64,000 nucleotides of DNA from Haberlea rhodopensis (taxonomy: Eukaryota > Streptophyta > Magnoliopsida > Lamiales > Gesneriaceae), in NCBI GenBank assembly GCA_907163345.1, contig CAJQUN010000482.1:186001-250000 (forward strand), written 5' to 3'. How positions within the stretch are numbered: the stretch's first letter is position 1; every line of letters starts with the position of its first letter. Below, one piece after another: positions 10,659-23,215 of the stretch. Under the pieces are notes generated by a model that made no database searches, was not told the origin of the DNA, and saw only the letters and a program-made list of their open reading frames with translations. A program made the translations under genes and the position numbers.

Positions 10659-12735
10659 TGTAAGGACCCTAGTTCCTTAAATGCGGATTAAAGGCGTAAA
10701 TAAAATTTTCATGCATAAACGGAGTATAAAATCGTGTTGATGCCTTGAGCTATTAGATTACAGTGCCAAAATAAAGTTCCAAAAAGGATTAGTTACATTC
10801 CCAACCAATGAATGTTAATCCTATAGCTTTACACTACTCCTAGAGTAGATACTAAACAAAAGAATGTGTCTGCTACCAAGAGCACTCCTCACTAGCTCAC
10901 TGCATCAACTCGCCTTAGCCCGTCCGCCCAAAAGTACCTACAGGACACAACCCCAAAACCATGAGCATGTATATAAATCATATTCACGATAATATGAGTG
11001 TAATTTAAATGCATAGACCGTAAATACGATCCACTCCCTGTATTTAATACATTTAAAAGCTCCATTGGTTGTCCCTGTATCACAATCATAATCAATAGAT
11101 TATAATACCAATAATGTATGTCATGACATGTACCAATTTCCATGTATACCGTGTTCAATTCCCGAGTCTTATTATATCAGTGGCATAATACCCCTCGCGT
11201 TAACATGACAGCGGAAATACCCCTCGCTTAGACAATACCAGCGGCACTAATATCCCTCGCTATAAATATGACAGTGGTCGTGTTCTTTGCTTCATATTAG
11301 CGGTAAATATTCTTTCATCGCTACGGTATGACAGCGGCAAGTATTCACATCGCTACGCCACTGGCGACAAGTATTCTCCATCACTGGAATATAATCCCGA
11401 CTCACAATTACATGCACAAATGCATCCCATATACACATGCAACCAAGATGCATGACCAAACCATGTATGCAATCCATGATGCATAAACAAGACCCCATAT
11501 GCAACCAAAATGCATAATACATTCCATGTGTGCAACCATAATGCATAACCAATTTAATACGTAATAGTACGTTTTACCGTCCGATGCCCGTACGTCTCAC
11601 TACGTACCTTTTCAAAAGTGGAGAAGTTGAAGAACTTTATCTCCTTGATGTCGTTGGTACCTGGGATGGTTCTACACAATTATATGAATCCATATTAGAA
11701 GCCAATAAATGAACCATTACCAAAAATATCATCATATAGGACATAATCCCAAAACCCACATTTTTATGCCTTGCGATCGATCGGTCTCCAAGCCCCTATC
11801 GATCGCTAAGTTAAGTAAAAGTGGCATCCAAGTTCTGCCTCTTCCGATCGATCGAGACATTGTCTCGATCGATCGAGACTTCACACCGATCGATCGAAAC
11901 TTTTCCCCGATCGATCGGTAAGCTCATTCCATGCCTTGGTTAGGCTCTGCCCTGCTCGATCGATCGAGACATATTTTCGATCGATCGAGCAGCTCTGTTC
12001 CATCGAGAAGACTCCATGTAAGAGCTTCAACCAACACCTAAACTCATATATTTCAAAGATCAACCACCCAACACATCATTAAACCACCAAAACATCATGT
12101 AAGACCACCTTACCACCTGACAATGACCACAGCCAACAAAATAAAACATGATAACATACAAACCCAACCCATTTTTCCCAAACCATACTCAAAATCTTAC
12201 TAACATCAAAGAAAACTTAACAAGGGTGGATCCTTACCCTTTTTGGCTTCAAAGTTTGACAAGAAATCACCACAACAGGCTTTAGCCAAGGTTTTCTTGC
12301 TCCACTTTGTGATAGAAACGAAAATGGAAGGAAAGAGAGAGTTGGGAGAGATTACAAAAAGGTGATAAGGAGTGATGTGAAGTGAAAATAGAGGTGGTGG
12401 ACATAGTTTAATATAAACATGTACCCAACAATGAGCATGATGTATAAAATACCCCAGCATGGTATTTTAAAAGTATTTTACAAAAAAGCTCTAAACTTCA
12501 TTAAATCCATACTTTTCTCATAATTAACCACCAATACAATTAAATCATGTTAACACCTCATTTCCCCACATGCTTAACATATACCTTGAAATGTAACCCT
12601 CAGGTCACGCCTACCATGTGACTAAGCATTTCATTCTGATAATTAATTTCAGCACATAACTTATTTATCACCATAAATAATTACATAAATATAATTAATG
12701 GCCAAATTGCAATTAATTATTTCGGGGATATCACA
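10659..12735 (-). repeat. Element A 3' LTR
   Basis: 2077 bp, TG...CA ends (minus reading TGTGATATCCCCGAAATAAT at its start). Contains a cluster of CGATCGATCG palindromes (11770-11990) and CGCT/AGCG units (about 11160-11390). It carries a 21-bp extra palindrome unit that the 5' LTR lacks. Confidence 0.95.
11770..11990. repeat. CGATCGATCG cluster in element A 3' LTR
   Basis: About eight copies of the palindrome CGATCGATCG or close variants within 220 bp, often flanked by GAGAC/GTCTC. The matching cluster in the 5' LTR is at about 18600-18800 with one unit fewer. Confidence 0.9.
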
Positions 12736-12750
12736 ATACTCCCCTACTTA
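12736..12750 (-). other. Element A polypurine tract
   Basis: Minus-strand TAAGTAGGGGAGTAT directly before the 3' LTR. It is the plus-strand DNA priming site and is identical to that of element B. Confidence 0.85.
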
Positions 12751-12804
12751 TAAGATTTCGCCCTCGAAATCGCATGCACTTACCCAAAACGAAACCAAAC
12801 ATAA

Positions 12805-15800
12805 TCACATACCAGAAAATAGCTCCGGGTAGTGCTGCATCATATGCCGCTCCGTCTCCCACGTGGCCTCCTCGACACCCCTGCGGTCCCACTGAACTTT
12901 GTCCATCGGTATCACTTTGTTCCGAAGTCTGCGATCAGCCCTATCCAAAATCCTGACTGGCCATTCCTCATAGGATACATCAGAATCCAACTGAACTTCA
13001 GAAGGCTGCAATACATGCGACGAATCCGGCTCATACTTCCGTAGCATAGATACATGGAACACGTCGTGAATACCAGACAACGATGGTGGCAGTGCCAAAC
13101 GGTAAGCCAAGGTACCGATGCGCTGTAAAATCTCATACGATCCCACATAACTCGGAGACAATTTACCACGCATACCAAAACGAACCACACCCCTGAAAGG
13201 TGAGATCTTCAAAAAGACTCTGTCTCCCAACTGAAACTCCAACGGTCTCCACCGTTTGTTCGCATAGGCTGCCTGTCTGTCCTGGGCTGCCTTCATTTTC
13301 TGCCGGATAACCTTTACTTTATCCTCCATCTCCCGAATCAGTTCGGGTCCTCCTACTGCTTTACTGGTCAAGTCATCCCAGTATAATGGCGACCTACAAC
13401 GCCTACCATACAAAGCCTCAAATGGTGTCATCTGAATACTCGCCTGATAGCTGTTGTTGTATGAAAACTCTACCAAGGCCATAGAATATTGCCATGAGGC
13501 ATCAAACTCCAACACACAAGCTCGTAGCATGTCCTCGTGCGTCTGTATAGTATGCTCGGTCTGCCCGTCCGTCTGGGGATGATATGCCATACTCAATCTC
13601 ACCTCAGTACCCAATGCTGTCTGAAGACCTCCCCAGAAATGAGATATGAACCGCGGGTCTCTGTCCGACACAATAGATACTGGAATCCCATGTAGTCTCA
13701 CTATGTCCCGGACATACAGCTGAGCCATCCTCAAGTATGTGTACGTCATACTGTAGGGGATGAAGTGAGCTACCTTCGTCAGCCTGTCAATGATCACCCA
13801 AATGGCATCACAACCCGAAGTAGTCCTCGGCAGGTGGGTCACAAAATCCATAGATACGTGTTCCCACTTCCACTCCGGTATCTCTAAACTCCTTAGTTCG
13901 CCACCGGGTCTCTGTCTCTCTGCCTTAACCTGCTGACAGATCAAACATCTCTTAACAAAAGCGATCACATCACGCTTCATCCGCTTCCACCAGAACTGAT
14001 CACATAAGTCCTTATACATTTTCTCCCTCCTGGGTGGATACTGAATCGGCTACTATGAGCTCGCTCCAAGATTCCTCTACGCAACTCCGGCGTACATGGA
14101 ACTACCCATCGGTTACCACGTCTCAAAGAACCATCCTCAGCCACTCTGAACTTTGATGGTTATCCTCTGAGCTCTCCTGATATTCTCATAGATATCTGCC
14201 TCAGCCAATAAGGTCAATACCCAAACCGGCGATGCGTCCACATTGAAGTCATAGCCCAGATGGCAACAAGAAGTCATCATAGCTGACAAATGCATGACAT
14301 CCTCAGCAGTACTCTTCACCTTCCGACTCAAGGCGTCTGCTGTCAAGTTTGCTTTTCCCGGATGGTACTCAATCTCACAGTCATAGTCCTTGAGTAGGTC
14401 CATCCATCTCCTCTGATGCATATTCAACTCCGCCTGAGTGAACAAGAACTTCAGGCTCTTATGATCCGTATATATGGTGAAAGATGTACCGTACAGATAA
14501 TGCCTCCAAATCTTCAGGGCAAAGATAATAGCCGCCAATTCCAAATCATGGACTGGGTACCTAGTCTCATGCGGCTTCAATTGCCTCGATGCATAAGCTA
14601 CCACATGCTTATCTTGCATCAATACACACCCTAAGCCCTGTAGCGATGCGTCAGTATAAAGGACAAACCTCTTGTTCTCTGAGGGAATCACCAATACCGG
14701 CGCCGTCGTCAATCGGTGCTTCAACTCTTGGAAGCTCTCCTCGCAAGCCTCTGACCAAAAGAAGGGTACTCCCTTTTGGGTCAACTGCGTCAGTGGCTTA
14801 GAAATCTTAGAAAATCCCTCAACGAAGCATCGGTAATAATCAGCCAAACCAAGAAAACTCCGTATCTCGGGCACAGAATAGGGTGCAGCCCACTCCATCA
14901 CAGCTTCAATCTTCCTGGGGTCCACTGAAATCCCACTGCTAGATATGACATGCCCCAGAAATACTACACTGCTCAACCAAAACTCACACTTACTGAGCTT
15001 GGCATATAACTGGTGATCTCTGAGGATCTGGAGCACTGTCCTCAAATGTCTCACGTGCTCTTCCTCGCTCCAGGAGTAGATGAGTATATCGTCAATAAAC
15101 ACAATGACGAACTGATCCAGATAGGGTTGGAACACCCGGTTCATCAAGCTCATAAAGACAGCCGGGGCGTTCGTCACACCGAACGGCATCACTAAGAACT
15201 CGTAGTGCCCATACCGAGTCCGAAATGCTGTCTTCTGTACATCCTCCTCCCTGACATGTATCTGGTGGTACCCGGATCTCAAATAAGTCTTGCTATACAA
15301 CTTCGTGCCTTGCAACTGATCAAACAAATCATCAATCCTTGGAAGAGGATACTTGTTCTTTACCGTGGCCTTGTTCAGTTGCCGGTAATCGATGCACAAA
15401 CGCATCGAACCGTTTTTCTTCTTCACAAAGAGAACCGGTGCGCCCCAAGGCGATACGCTAGGGCGTATATATCCTTTGTCAAGGAGCTCATGCAACTGCT
15501 CCTTCAGTTCTCTTAACTCTGTCGGTGCCATCCGGTAAGGGGCACGAGAAATAGCGGATGTCCTCGGTAATAGCTCAATCCCAAACTCGACTTCCCTTGC
15601 CGGTGGGAATCTGGGAATCTCCTCCGGGAATACATCAGCAAACTCCACGACCACTGGTACATCCTCAATCCTTAACTCTTTACCCTTTCCCGACGTGTCC
15701 ACGGCATAGATGAGGTAGCTCGTGTGTCCACGTTCCAACAATTGGGACATTTTGATTGCCGAAATCAACGGAATCTTCGCACGAGACCCATTGCCATAGA

Positions 15801-16158
15801 AAGTCCACTGAACTCCCAAATGAGATCTGAACCGAACTGTCCTCTACCGACAATCTACCACTGCCTGATATCTGTTCAGAATGTCGATGCCCACAATGCA
15901 GTCAAAGTCTGACATACCCAATACAATCAAATCTGCATTTATCTCATTGCCCTCAAAATAAATGAGGCAGTCCATCAGAAACTGATCAGCAACAACTTTC
16001 TTTCCTGTGGGTGTCGAGACCAATAGAGACGTGGGTAACGGAGATGTGCACATATGATGTCTCGCCACAAAGTTCGCAGACACAAAGGAGTGCGAAGCAC
16101 CTGTGCCTATCAAAATAAAGGCGAAATATGTAAATAGAAGGCACGTACCAGCTATCAC
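12805..16158 (-). pseudogene. Element A pol: protease, RT, RNase H, integrase, chromodomain-like tail (disabled)
   Basis: Domains in order on the minus strand: protease 16158-15844; RT and RNase H 15819-14137; integrase and tail 14019-12805. The RT keeps the FIDD box; RNase H has the YTDAS and TDHKSL blocks. The integrase has the CLICQQ zinc half, the catalytic MDF, SDRD and TDGQTEH blocks, a GPY/F-type module, then the chromodomain-like EEATWE tail ending at 12805. Defects visible: the protease motif reads LIGTGAS instead of LIDTGAS (Asp to Gly), and RT motif A reads KTYLRSG instead of KIDLRSG (catalytic Asp to Tyr). There is a stop after the protease, and a frameshift between RNase H and integrase near 14030 where element B has one more base. 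The element cannot be autonomous. Confidence 0.93.
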
Positions 16159-16242
16159 CTCCTATGAAGCTGCATCAGCCTGCTCCCTGGTCAATGCATA
16201 GACATGTCCCTGAGGTGGCCCCATTGCCTGTCCTCCCATCTG

Positions 16243-17278
16243 TCAAGGCGCCAACGGCGGCCTCTGCTGTACTGTCCTGGTAGAAAACCTCACTCTGCCT
16301 CCTCTGAGATCTACCTGACCATCACCACTCTGACAGAACCGAGATATGTGGCCCATCTTGCCACATTTATAACAAGCCGTACAGTCTCGCATGTGATGTG
16401 GTCCTCCACAAAAGTGACACTTCAGTACTCCACTCCTACTCACTTGAGTCTGTCCCCTATTGCTAGGCGCACCACCCCTCCGGTTATCCATTCGCCTCCC
16501 ACCAAACCGAGAAGATGAGGAAGGAGCCCCACGAGGTTTAAATGATTCTCCTCGTGGCCTCAGATTATTAGACACTGGCCTCGGTGGTGGGACTTGTGGG
16601 GGTGCAACGTCCGGATAAGCACTGACTCCGATCTCTGCTAGTTCCGCTCTAGTGAGAGCATCATCAAAAGAAGTGGGGTTATTGGAGATAACCCGATCAA
16701 AAAGTTCCGGTCGCAGTCCCTTTAGAAAGTGCCTCATCTTGGCATGCCCGTTTGTTGCGATATGGGGAACATACCTCAACAAGGATGAATAATGCATGGC
16801 ATAGTCCGAGACTGTCATGCTCCCTTGTCTCAAGCTCGTGAATTCATCCTCCTTTGTTTGCCTAGCCGCAACAGAAGTATCGGTTTAGAAACCGAGTCCG
16901 AAATAAAGTCCAGTCAATCACCATACCCTGAGCTCTCAGCTCCATCACCGTCGTCTTCCACCACATAGAAGACTTCTTCGCCAGTTGGAACTCTGCCAGT
17001 CTTAACCAAGCCGTCCTAGCACACGGCGCATACACGAATATCTGTTCCAATCTCTCTAGCCAGTCCTAGGCCTCATCCCTTGTCTCCGTTCCCTCAAACA
17101 TAGGTGGGTGGAAGGTCAGAAACTGAGTCAGACTAAGCTCCCCTGGTAATAACATCTGGGCTACCGGCTCCACGCCCACAGCAGGTGGAGGTAAAGGATT
17201 TGTCTGACCAATGCTAGCGTTCACGCTTCCAACATCACCAACCCCTTCATTGAGGTTCTCCACATTCATATCCGCCAT
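16243..17278 (-). pseudogene. Element A gag (disabled)
   Basis: Gag nucleocapsid precursor of a chromovirus. The start at 17278 (MADMN) is matched by the start in element B. A retrotransposon gag core (ARTAWLRLAEFQLAKKSSMW onward) is followed by an RPRGESFKPRG basic linker and a zinc knuckle, two CCHC-like boxes in CHFCGGPHHMRDC and CYKCGKMGHISRFC. A stop sits at the position of a Glu codon near 17068, and a frameshift near 16862 follows NRYF. The remaining frame 16833-16243 stays open. Confidence 0.9.
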
Positions 17279-17472
17279 GCTGTAATACAAAGGTTAACAA
17301 CAATTCCAAACAATATATATGTTATGCCGTTAGATAACATGGACGATAATAAGCATGTTAGTATAACAATTTATACACCAATATGCACCACATGCATAAA
17401 CATGCCCAAATGTAAACACCTACCAACCATGGTAAGGCTACCCTTCACTCATTCCCGGGTTCTCTAACCACT

Positions 17473-17484
17473 GCTCTGATACCA
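17473..17484 (-). other. Element A primer-binding site
   Basis: Minus-strand TGGTATCAGAGC, complementary to the 3' end of initiator methionine tRNA, 4 nt from the 5' LTR. Confidence 0.9.
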
Positions 17485-17488
17485 TTAA

Positions 17489-19541
17489 TGTAAGGACCCT
17501 AGTTCCTTAAATGTGGATTAAAGGCGTAAATAAAATTTTCATGCATAAACGGAGTATAAAATCGTGTTGGTGCCTTGAGCTATTAGATTACAGTGCCAAA
17601 ATAAAGTTCCAAAAAGGATTAGTTACATTCCCAACCAATGAATGTTAATCCTATAGCTTTACACTACTCCTAGAGTAGATAGTAAACAAAATAATGTGCC
17701 TGCTACCAAGAGCACTCCTCACTAGCTCACTGCATCAACTTGCCTTAGCCCGTCCGCCCAAAAGTACCTACAGGACACAACCCCAAAACCATGAGCATGT
17801 ATATAAATCATATTCACGATGATATGATTGTAATTTAAATGCATAGACCGTAAATACGATTCACTCCCTGTATTTAATACATTTAAAAGCTCCATTGGTT
17901 GTCTCTGTATCACAATCATAATCAATAGATTATAATACCAATAATGTATGTCATGACATGTACCGATTTCCATGTATACCGTGTTCAATTCCCGAGTCTT
18001 ATTATATCAGTGGCATAATACCCCTCGTGTTAACATGACAGCGGGAATACCCCTCGCTCAGACAATACCAGCGGCACTAATATCCATCGCTATATTATGA
18101 CAGCGGTCGTGTTCTTCGCTTCATATTAGCGGTAAATATTCTTTCATCGCTACGGTATAACAGCGGCAAGTATTCACATCTCTACGCCACTGGCGGCAAG
18201 TATTCTCCATCACTGGAATATAATCCCGACTCACAATTACATGCACAAATGCATCCCATATACACATGCAACCAAGATGCATGACCAAACCATGTATGCA
18301 ATCCATGATGCATAAACAAGACCCCATATGCAACCAAAATGCATAATACATTCCATGTGTGCAACCATAATGCATAACCAATTTAATACGTAATAGTACG
18401 TGTTACCGTCCGATGCCCGTACGTCTCACTACGTACCTTTTCAAAAGTGGAGAAGTTGAAGAACTTTATCTCCTTGATGTCGTTGGTACCTGGGATGGTT
18501 TTACACAATTATATGAATCCATATTAGAAGCCAATAAATGAACCATTACCAAAAATATCATCATATAGGACATAATCCCAAAACCCACATTTTTATGCCT
18601 TGCGATCGATCGGTCTCCAAGCCCCGATCGATCGCTAAGTTAAGTAAAAGTGGCATGCAAGTTCTGCCTCTTCCGATCGATCGAGACTTCACACCGATCG
18701 ATCGAAACTTTTCCCCGATCGATCGGTAAGCTCATTCCATGCCTTGGTTAGGCTCTGCTCTGCTCGATCGATCGAGACATATTTTCGATCGATCGAGCAG
18801 CTCTGTTCCATCGAGAAGACTCCATGTAAGAGCTTCAACCAACACCTAAACTCATATATTTCAAAGATCAACCACCCAACACATCATTAAACCACCAAAA
18901 CATCATGTAAGACCACCTTACCACCCGACAATGACCACAACCAACAAAATAAAACATGATAACATAAAAACCCAACCCATTTTTCCCAAACCATACTCAA
19001 AATCTTACTAACATCAAAGAAAACTTAACAATGGTGGATCCTTACCCTTTTTGGCTTCAAAGTTTGACAAGAAATCACCACAACAGGCTTTAGCCAAGGT
19101 TTTCTTGCTTCACTTTGTGATAGAAACGAAAATGGAAGGAAAGAGAGAGTTGGGAGAGATTACAAAAAGGTGATAAGGAGTGATGTGAAGTGAAAAGAGA
19201 GGTGGTGGACATAGTTAATATAAACATGTACCAACAATGAGCATGATGTATAAAATAACCCAGCATGGTATTTTAAAAGTATTTTACAAAAAAGCTCTAA
19301 ACTTCATTAAATCCATACTTTTCTCATAATTAACCACCAATACAATTAAATCATGTTAACACCTCATTTCCCCATATGCTTAACATATACCTTGAAATGT
19401 AACCCTCAGGTCACGCCTACCATGTGACTAAGCATTTCACTCTGATAATTAATTTCAGCACATAACTTATTTATCACCATAAATAATTACATAAATATAA
19501 TTAATGCCCAAATTGCAATTAATTATTTCGGGGATATCACA
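17489..19541 (-). repeat. Element A 5' LTR
   Basis: 2053 bp, nearly identical to the 3' LTR at 10659-12735. It lacks one 21-bp palindrome-bearing unit and shows a few substitutions and 1-2 bp indels. Confidence 0.95.
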
Positions 19542-20034
19542 AAATACTTCTCAATCAACAATTTCATAATCATAATTCATTATATCACATCGCTCGCTCA
19601 ACAGCGACGATACTCTAAACTCTCGCACGCTCAACAGCGGCGGCATCATACTCACTGCTCGCTCAACAGCGGCATCACCATAATACTTGACGCACACCAA
19701 TTTATCGCAACAATAATATATTATTCATTGAACATGACAATAATATTTATCACTATGCTCGTACGTCCCACGTACCTTATAATCCAATAGCAAGAGCCAA
19801 TCATTTTGTTTGCCCCGAGATCCAGTAAATTATTCTCTATACACAGTTAATAACTCATAATCAATTACGTGCACATAATCACATACTCAAGCATGTATTC
19901 AACCTCCATAAATATCATCCTAACACGACGATATAATACCCAAAAGGCCCGGGCAAAGTGTACGTTGAAATTTTAGCAACAAAAAAAATTCAAAAAAATC
20001 TAGGCCTGACGATCGATCGCGCCGCCAACCTCTC

Positions 20035-21140
20035 TGTTAGGATCGGTCCGGAGTGTTTAGAGGGGGGGTGAATGAACACTCTTTCTAAAAATTAATCCTT
20101 TGTGATTTCTTTCGGATTAGTGAAAGTAATCTGTTTCTTAATCAATTCTTGTACAGAACAGACCACTGAAAGTAAGTGCGGAACGGTCTGTTCTTGTATG
20201 TAAGAACGGCTCGATGGCTAGTATGAAAGAACAAGTGCAGAAATAAGACACACAGGATATGTTTCTGGAAGTTCGAAGGTGGTGTAATCCTTCTACGTCT
20301 CCCCTTCTTCCAATTAAGGAAGGTTTATACTAGAAGACTTTGATTTATACAATCCTGTTGTACAAACCCGATTCAGACTGGATTTACCTCACTACCAATC
20401 TGAAACTCCTAGTCACTCAATCTGCTCAGACACACTCTGTCTGACAGTTACAATATGTTTCTCACTTTCTGATTTCAATACAGAATACAAAATGTGCACA
20501 GTGATCCTAAATGATCAAATGTTACAAGGTAAACGTGCTTAAGAATGATTTCAGCTCGAGAGCTTCTGAGCTTGTAAGCTTGTGCTGTTTTTGCTTTTTT
20601 GTGTGTTTTTCAATTGATCAGCGAGAGTCAGTAGCGAGAGTCAGCAAGTTCTTTTTGTTGCATCCTTTTATAGTTGAAGGTACCAACGACATTATTTCCC
20701 TTAATGTGCAACTTTGACTCTTCTTAGACTCTGAGTAGGCTTCAGTCTTCTTCTTCAGGATACTTGCCGTTCTGGTTCATACTTTCGGCGATTGTCAGGT
20801 AAGCTACTCTTTGTCTTCTTACCTTTTATGGCAATCTTCAGTCTTTGGTCCTTTGTAGCATTAATTACAACATTAAATGCTACAATAAATAGCCGTTAAT
20901 GATTCGGACTGAGGAGCCATTCTGTATGTATCCTAAGCTGCTCTGATCTGATAAAGATAGAGATCGATCTGAAGCTTCGGTTTAGTCAGTCTGATATTCA
21001 TCGATCCGGTCTGATAAGTAATGTGTCTTATCAGCTTGTACTGTTGTTGAGCTATCGATCTGGTCAGTCTGATTTCTCTCGATCCGGTCTGATATGTTTT
21101 GTCATCTTTAAAATCTCATCGATAAGATCCGGAACTAACA
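20035..21140 (+). mobile_element. Copia (SIRE/Maximus-like) solo LTR
   Basis: 1106 bp, starts TGTTAGGATCGG and ends GGAACTAACA, with a perfect 5-bp duplication CTCTC (20030-20034 and 21141-21145). The AGAGGGGGGGTGAATGAAC word near the start is typical of large plant copia LTRs of the SIRE group. It shares a block around AGTTCGAAGGTGGTGTAATC (about 20268) and following sequence with the second solo LTR at 42237-43882. Orientation is inferred from a weak TATA-like TTTATAG at about 20666. It lies inside the older solo LTR. Confidence 0.85.
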
Positions 21141-21145
21141 CTCTC

Positions 21146-21300
21146 AAAATATGACCATCGTCCCTCGGTGATCGATTGCCATGGTCTCGCGGTCGATCGC
21201 TCTATCTTCGCAATTGATAGGCGATTACTGTACATCGTCGCCAAAATTCAGCAACATGTCGCGATAGATCGGCGCTAGTGCCGTGATCGATCGCGACCTG
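21146..21300. repeat. Decayed CGATCGATCG cluster of the host solo LTR
   Basis: GATCGATCGC-like words, several altered at CpG sites (for example GATCGATTGC, CGATAGATCGG). Position matches the intact clusters of the other LTRs. Confidence 0.7.
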
Positions 21301-21677
21301 TGATTTTCCAAATTGTTTTTGCTTCAATGGTGTTTTTCGAATCCATACTCAAATCCAACACCCCTAACACCCACAATACTTCAAAAACTCCATTATAACT
21401 CATAAAACACCCAATACAACATAACAACAAAATCTCCCAAAAACCCAAAATCTCAAACCCATCTCTACACATGACCAAACTCTACAAAATTACTATAAAA
21501 AAGAAGACAAAATAGAGGAGAAGGAGATTATCCAATTATTTGCTCGAAAATCCCACAAGAATCGAGCATTACGTCGATTCTTCTTCAAGGGGTAAAAGGG
21601 GGAAAAGGGGAAAGAGAGGCGGGGGAGAGAGATGAGATAGAGTGAGCCGGGAGAAAATGATTGAACACCGAGTCCAC

Positions 21678-21696
21678 TTGGTATATATAATACCAA
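21678..21696 (-). promoter_or_regulatory. TATA box inside an inverted repeat (solo LTR)
   Basis: TTGGTA-TATATAA-TACCAA, the presumed core promoter of the LTR. The same arrangement occurs at 49589-49607 and 60371-60389. Confidence 0.6.
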
Positions 21697-22021
21697 TGCT
21701 CCAAAAACCCGAGTCTCCAATACTCAATCCAAAACTCTTTAATAACAATATTGTTCAATAAAATCTCACACTCCTACAATTAGATCTCAAATCTCAGTCC
21801 AAAGTTCCCCAGAATCCAAATCCCACCATCAATACAATTCCAAGGTTCAACACGTGAGAATAAATCTCGAACATTGAATCCAATAATTCCAATACCGGAT
21901 AGTAATCCCCTAAAAAAAACTCAAGTCGGTAATTATATCATAATTACCACAATTTAAATCAATTAATGATTCGATTAAAAATTTTGGATTACCATAATTA
22001 ATCTCTGGATATCACAGTCCC

Positions 22022-22987
22022 ACTAACAAAAGTTCAAGATCAGTCCATGCGAGAGAATACTGCATACTTCATGAAGAGTGTGGTATTCTAGTTTCTTTAT
22101 TTCTTCCATTTGTTTCTTTGTTCAATCATAATTAGGATTCGTTTTGGCTTTAAATGAGAGGAACTTCGTGGAAGATAATGGGTGGCGAGATGTTGATGAT
22201 TGAGTAGATTGGAATATATTTATTAATTTTATGGTATCCATACTACATAAAGATTTAATAAATTGTTGAGTATTTATGACGATGTCATTTTCTCCGGTAG
22301 ACATAATCGTTTTATATGGCTTTGCAATTTTTCTAATTCACAGATGGATGAGAGGTATTGAACTTACGTCCTCATCTTAATAGGAAGGAATTATGCCACT
22401 TAACCCAATGGACAATGACACACACTAACATATATATAACGAATATCCTTATAGTTTATGTCATTCACATTTCAGTCCCTCGTTTTCTCACCGTCCCAAT
22501 TTAGTTCTAAAGTTTTTACATTTTACTCGATTCGGTCCCCAACATTAGCTCAAACGTCTAATATAACATAGAAGGCATGTGAAAATTCATGTGCCGATTT
22601 AGTCCCAAAAGTTTAAGATTTTACTTGATTAAGTCCCTAAAACTATTTAATAATTTACATTCTACCAAAATAAATTTATTACTCAACCCACATGAATTTT
22701 AGATTATAACTTAAAAAACATAATTTATTAAAGTTCATGAATGAGACTTTAAAAAGTATAACCTTCGTTAAATAACTGCAACTCCTCGATTAATAATTAA
22801 TTAGAAGGTGAGATTATTAAGAGAAAAAAAAAGAGAAACATTATTTTATTTTCAAAGAGAAAATATATACTTTTGTTTATTAAAAACTGATATCATCTTC
22901 TATTATTTTCACTTTTAAATAAGTTAGAATCATTGAAAAAATATACTTAGTTATATATTTACTGTTCATCTTATGCAAAAGAATGGA
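22022..22987. other. Intergenic stretch with one dispersed repeat
   Basis: AT-rich. Contains a block (22488-22580) that recurs in diverged form at 25228-25325. No gene seen. Confidence 0.55.
22488..22580 (+). repeat. Dispersed repeat, copy 1
   Basis: Block containing TTTAGTTCTAAAGTTTTTAC, then a TTTTACTCGATTCGGTC word and a GCTCAAAC word. The diverged copy is at 25228-25325. Possibly a MITE or the tail of a retroelement. Confidence 0.5.
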
Positions 22988-22990
22988 GAG

Positions 22991-23215
22991 ATTGATATCG
23001 ATGTATACCACAAAATATAGGCAGACTGGTTGAAATTTGGAAATGCCATCAGAGTTCTATCTGATCATAATATTCCACTGTGAGTGAACGTAGGTATGAC
23101 TTGTATAGAAGAGAAGATACAATAAAATTGCTTACGCTGGTTTGGTCACATACGGCGTATGCCCAACAATACACTTGTGCGTCGAGTAGTCCATGGATTT
23201 TGACCCTTTCACGAG
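22991..23215 (+). pseudogene. LINE (non-LTR retrotransposon) reverse-transcriptase fragment
   Basis: One frame reads DIDVYHKI-stop-ADWLKF, then a VLSDHNIPL block, then EEKIQ-stop-NCLRWFGHIRRMPNNTLVRRV. These correspond to the C-terminal part of plant LINE RT proteins (typical forms H-IQAGW-KW, VLCD-KVPLK, LRWFGH--RRP--APVRR). The middle part between the two blocks is missing, and at least two stops interrupt the frame. It is an old internally deleted remnant on the plus strand. Confidence 0.7.

Larger units (their letters stand above)
10659..19541 (-). mobile_element. Full-length Tekay-like chromovirus (Ty3/gypsy), element A
   Basis: An 8.9-kb LTR retrotransposon on the minus strand: 5' LTR 17489-19541, primer site, gag, protease, RT, RNase H, integrase with GPY/F module, chromodomain-like tail, purine tract and 3' LTR 10659-12735. 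The target duplication AAATA is perfect (10654-10658 and 19542-19546). The pol order and the tail ILDR...LRNKVIP...VQWDRRGVEEATWE place it in the Del/Tekay chromovirus group. The two LTRs are nearly identical apart from scattered substitutions and small indels, so insertion is fairly recent. Even so, the coding region is disabled. Confidence 0.95.
9928..22016 (-). mobile_element. Solo LTR of a chromovirus-like family, split by two nested insertions
   Basis: Three blocks, 9928-10658, 19547-20034 and 21146-22016, together form one LTR of about 2.1 kb. In plus-strand reading it starts TGTAAGGACCCC and ends GATATCACA, so the LTR is on the minus strand. It is related to the LTRs at 49271-51695 and 60049-62554: same ends, same TATA environment, same CGATCGATCG region, same CGCT...AGCG units. 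The 5-bp duplication GTCCC is perfect (9923-9927 and 22017-22021). No internal region or second LTR of this family lies here, so it is a solo LTR left by LTR-LTR recombination. Confidence 0.9.

Noticed and set aside
11292..11552. 86-codon frames rich in Met, His and Cys, repeated at 18121-18381
   Set aside because: These are the same LTR sequence twice; the ATGCAT-rich stretch gives spurious residues. Not a gene.
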